This document shows, piece by piece, positions 63,616 through 64,000 of a stretch of DNA of 64,000 nt. Within the stretch, counting starts at the first letter, position 1, and every line of letters starts with the position of its first letter. A program made the position numbers and the translations under genes. The stretch comes from Actinomycetes bacterium (GTDB lineage: Bacteria; Actinomycetota; Thermoleophilia; UBA2241): positions 66,737-130,736 of the forward strand of contig JAKPOQ010000004.1 of assembly GCA_029547745.1 (NCBI GenBank). The letters are read 5' to 3'. The notes beneath the pieces are model-generated. The model was given only the letters and a program-made list of their open reading frames with translations, was not told the origin of the DNA and made no database searches.

Positions 63616-64000
63616 ATGTCCGAACCGTTCGACGTCTTCTCGGTCCCGCTCGGCCCGCTCCAGGCGAACTGCTTCATGGTGGTAGGCGCCGACGCCGGCC
63701 TCGTCGTCGACCCCGGCGACGAGGCGCCGATCGTGATCGACGCCTTCGGCGAGCTCGGTTTCGGCCCGTCGGCGATCCTTCTCACCCACGGGCACTTCGA
63801 CCATTTCGGCGCCGTGGCGCCGCTGGCGAGGCACTTCTCGATCCCCGTGTACGTAGGCGCCGACGACGCCGGCCAGATGGCCGACGGCGGCCTCGATGCC
63901 ATGGCGGGCTTCGCCATCGAGCCCTTCAAGGACCCGGTGCTGCTGAGCGGCGAGCAGGCGCTCGACCTGCCGTTCTCGCCGCTCGCCATCCCGACGCCGG
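63616..64000 (+). CDS. metallo-beta-lactamase-fold hydrolase (partial)
   Basis: The first 128 residues of an MBL-fold protein; the gene continues beyond the window. The metal-binding motif LLTHGHFDHFGAV is complete, with the early strand NCFMVVGADAGLVVDPGDE typical of glyoxalase II-like hydrolases. Candidates include hydroxyacylglutathione-hydrolase-like or other thioester hydrolases. AGAGGAAG precedes ATG 63616. In other bacteria such a gene often follows rel; a role in methylglyoxal removal is possible but not shown. Confidence 0.87.
   Translation, partial: MSEPFDVFSVPLGPLQANCFMVVGADAGLVVDPGDEAPIVIDAFGELGFGPSAILLTHGHFDHFGAVAPLARHFSIPVYVGADDAGQMADGGLDAMAGFAIEPFKDPVLLSGEQALDLPFSPLAIPTP

Overview
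This window is high-GC DNA, almost certainly from a chromosome of an actinobacterium (Actinomycetota). The evidence is the uvrC-ogt-rapZ-yvcK-whiA block, a Gram-positive type LexA/SOS box (CGAAC-N4-GTTCG) in the uvrB promoter, frequent GTG/TTG starts, genes that look leaderless, and the order polA-rpsA-coaE-uvrB-uvrA. A cofactor-independent gpmI, monoderm-style lone RND pump and deep divergence from Streptomyces or Mycobacterium proteins make a lineage such as Thermoleophilia or a relative plausible, but that placement is an inference from recollection, not a search.

Layout. 1-5.5 kb: tail of an incoming gene, a large exonuclease-DinG helicase fusion, and two tandem paralogous HTH-GAF regulators, all on the minus strand. 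5.7-19 kb is an accessory metabolic region: two saccharopine-dehydrogenase-like reductases, an MFS transporter, a non-pyrrolysine MttB-family methyltransferase, a small gene graveyard (a broken ABC exporter and a broken ferritin-like gene), an RND transporter, an ADP-ribosylglycohydrolase-like gene, an M20 peptidase and a DUF72 protein. 19-21 kb: a possible small RNA, tRNA-Leu(GAG), a PPC/DUF296 protein, a small hypothetical, and a STAS-HATPase fusion. 21-39.9 kb is core: polA, rpsA, coaE, lytic transglycosylase, uvrB, uvrA, a sodium:solute symporter with a small membrane partner, uvrC, ogt, rapZ, yvcK, whiA. 40-50.8 kb is central carbon metabolism: a divergent GAPDH facing a giant 1432-residue PPDK-like phosphotransferase, then gapA-pgk-tpiA-gpmI-secG. 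51-57 kb is a full peptide ABC importer. 57-64 kb: a parvulin-type lipoprotein, a LapA-domain membrane protein, recJ, rel, and the start of a metallo-beta-lactamase-fold hydrolase.

How it works together. Excision repair (uvrA, uvrB, uvrC, polA), direct reversal (ogt) and helicase/exonuclease functions (dinG, recJ) are concentrated here; only uvrB shows a clear SOS operator. The glycolytic operon is compact, with four-base start/stop overlaps from pgk to gpmI. The importer encodes all five classical subunits in order.

Three genome-style signals recur. First, many gene ends carry remarkably perfect GC-only hairpins (15-28 bp stems, tiny loops, no T tract), each of different sequence, one of which lies inside the dinG reading frame. 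Second, at least six genes have a -10 box 6-7 nt before the start codon and no Shine-Dalgarno sequence, suggesting leaderless mRNAs. Third, short tandem duplications of 17-35 bp are common, both between and within genes. The most interesting candidates for new biology are the giant PPDK-like protein without a TIM-barrel domain, the STAS-HATPase fusion lacking the usual phosphorylatable serine, the HTH-GAF regulator pair with a shared GAAGTTC motif, and the 300-nt leader of the symporter.
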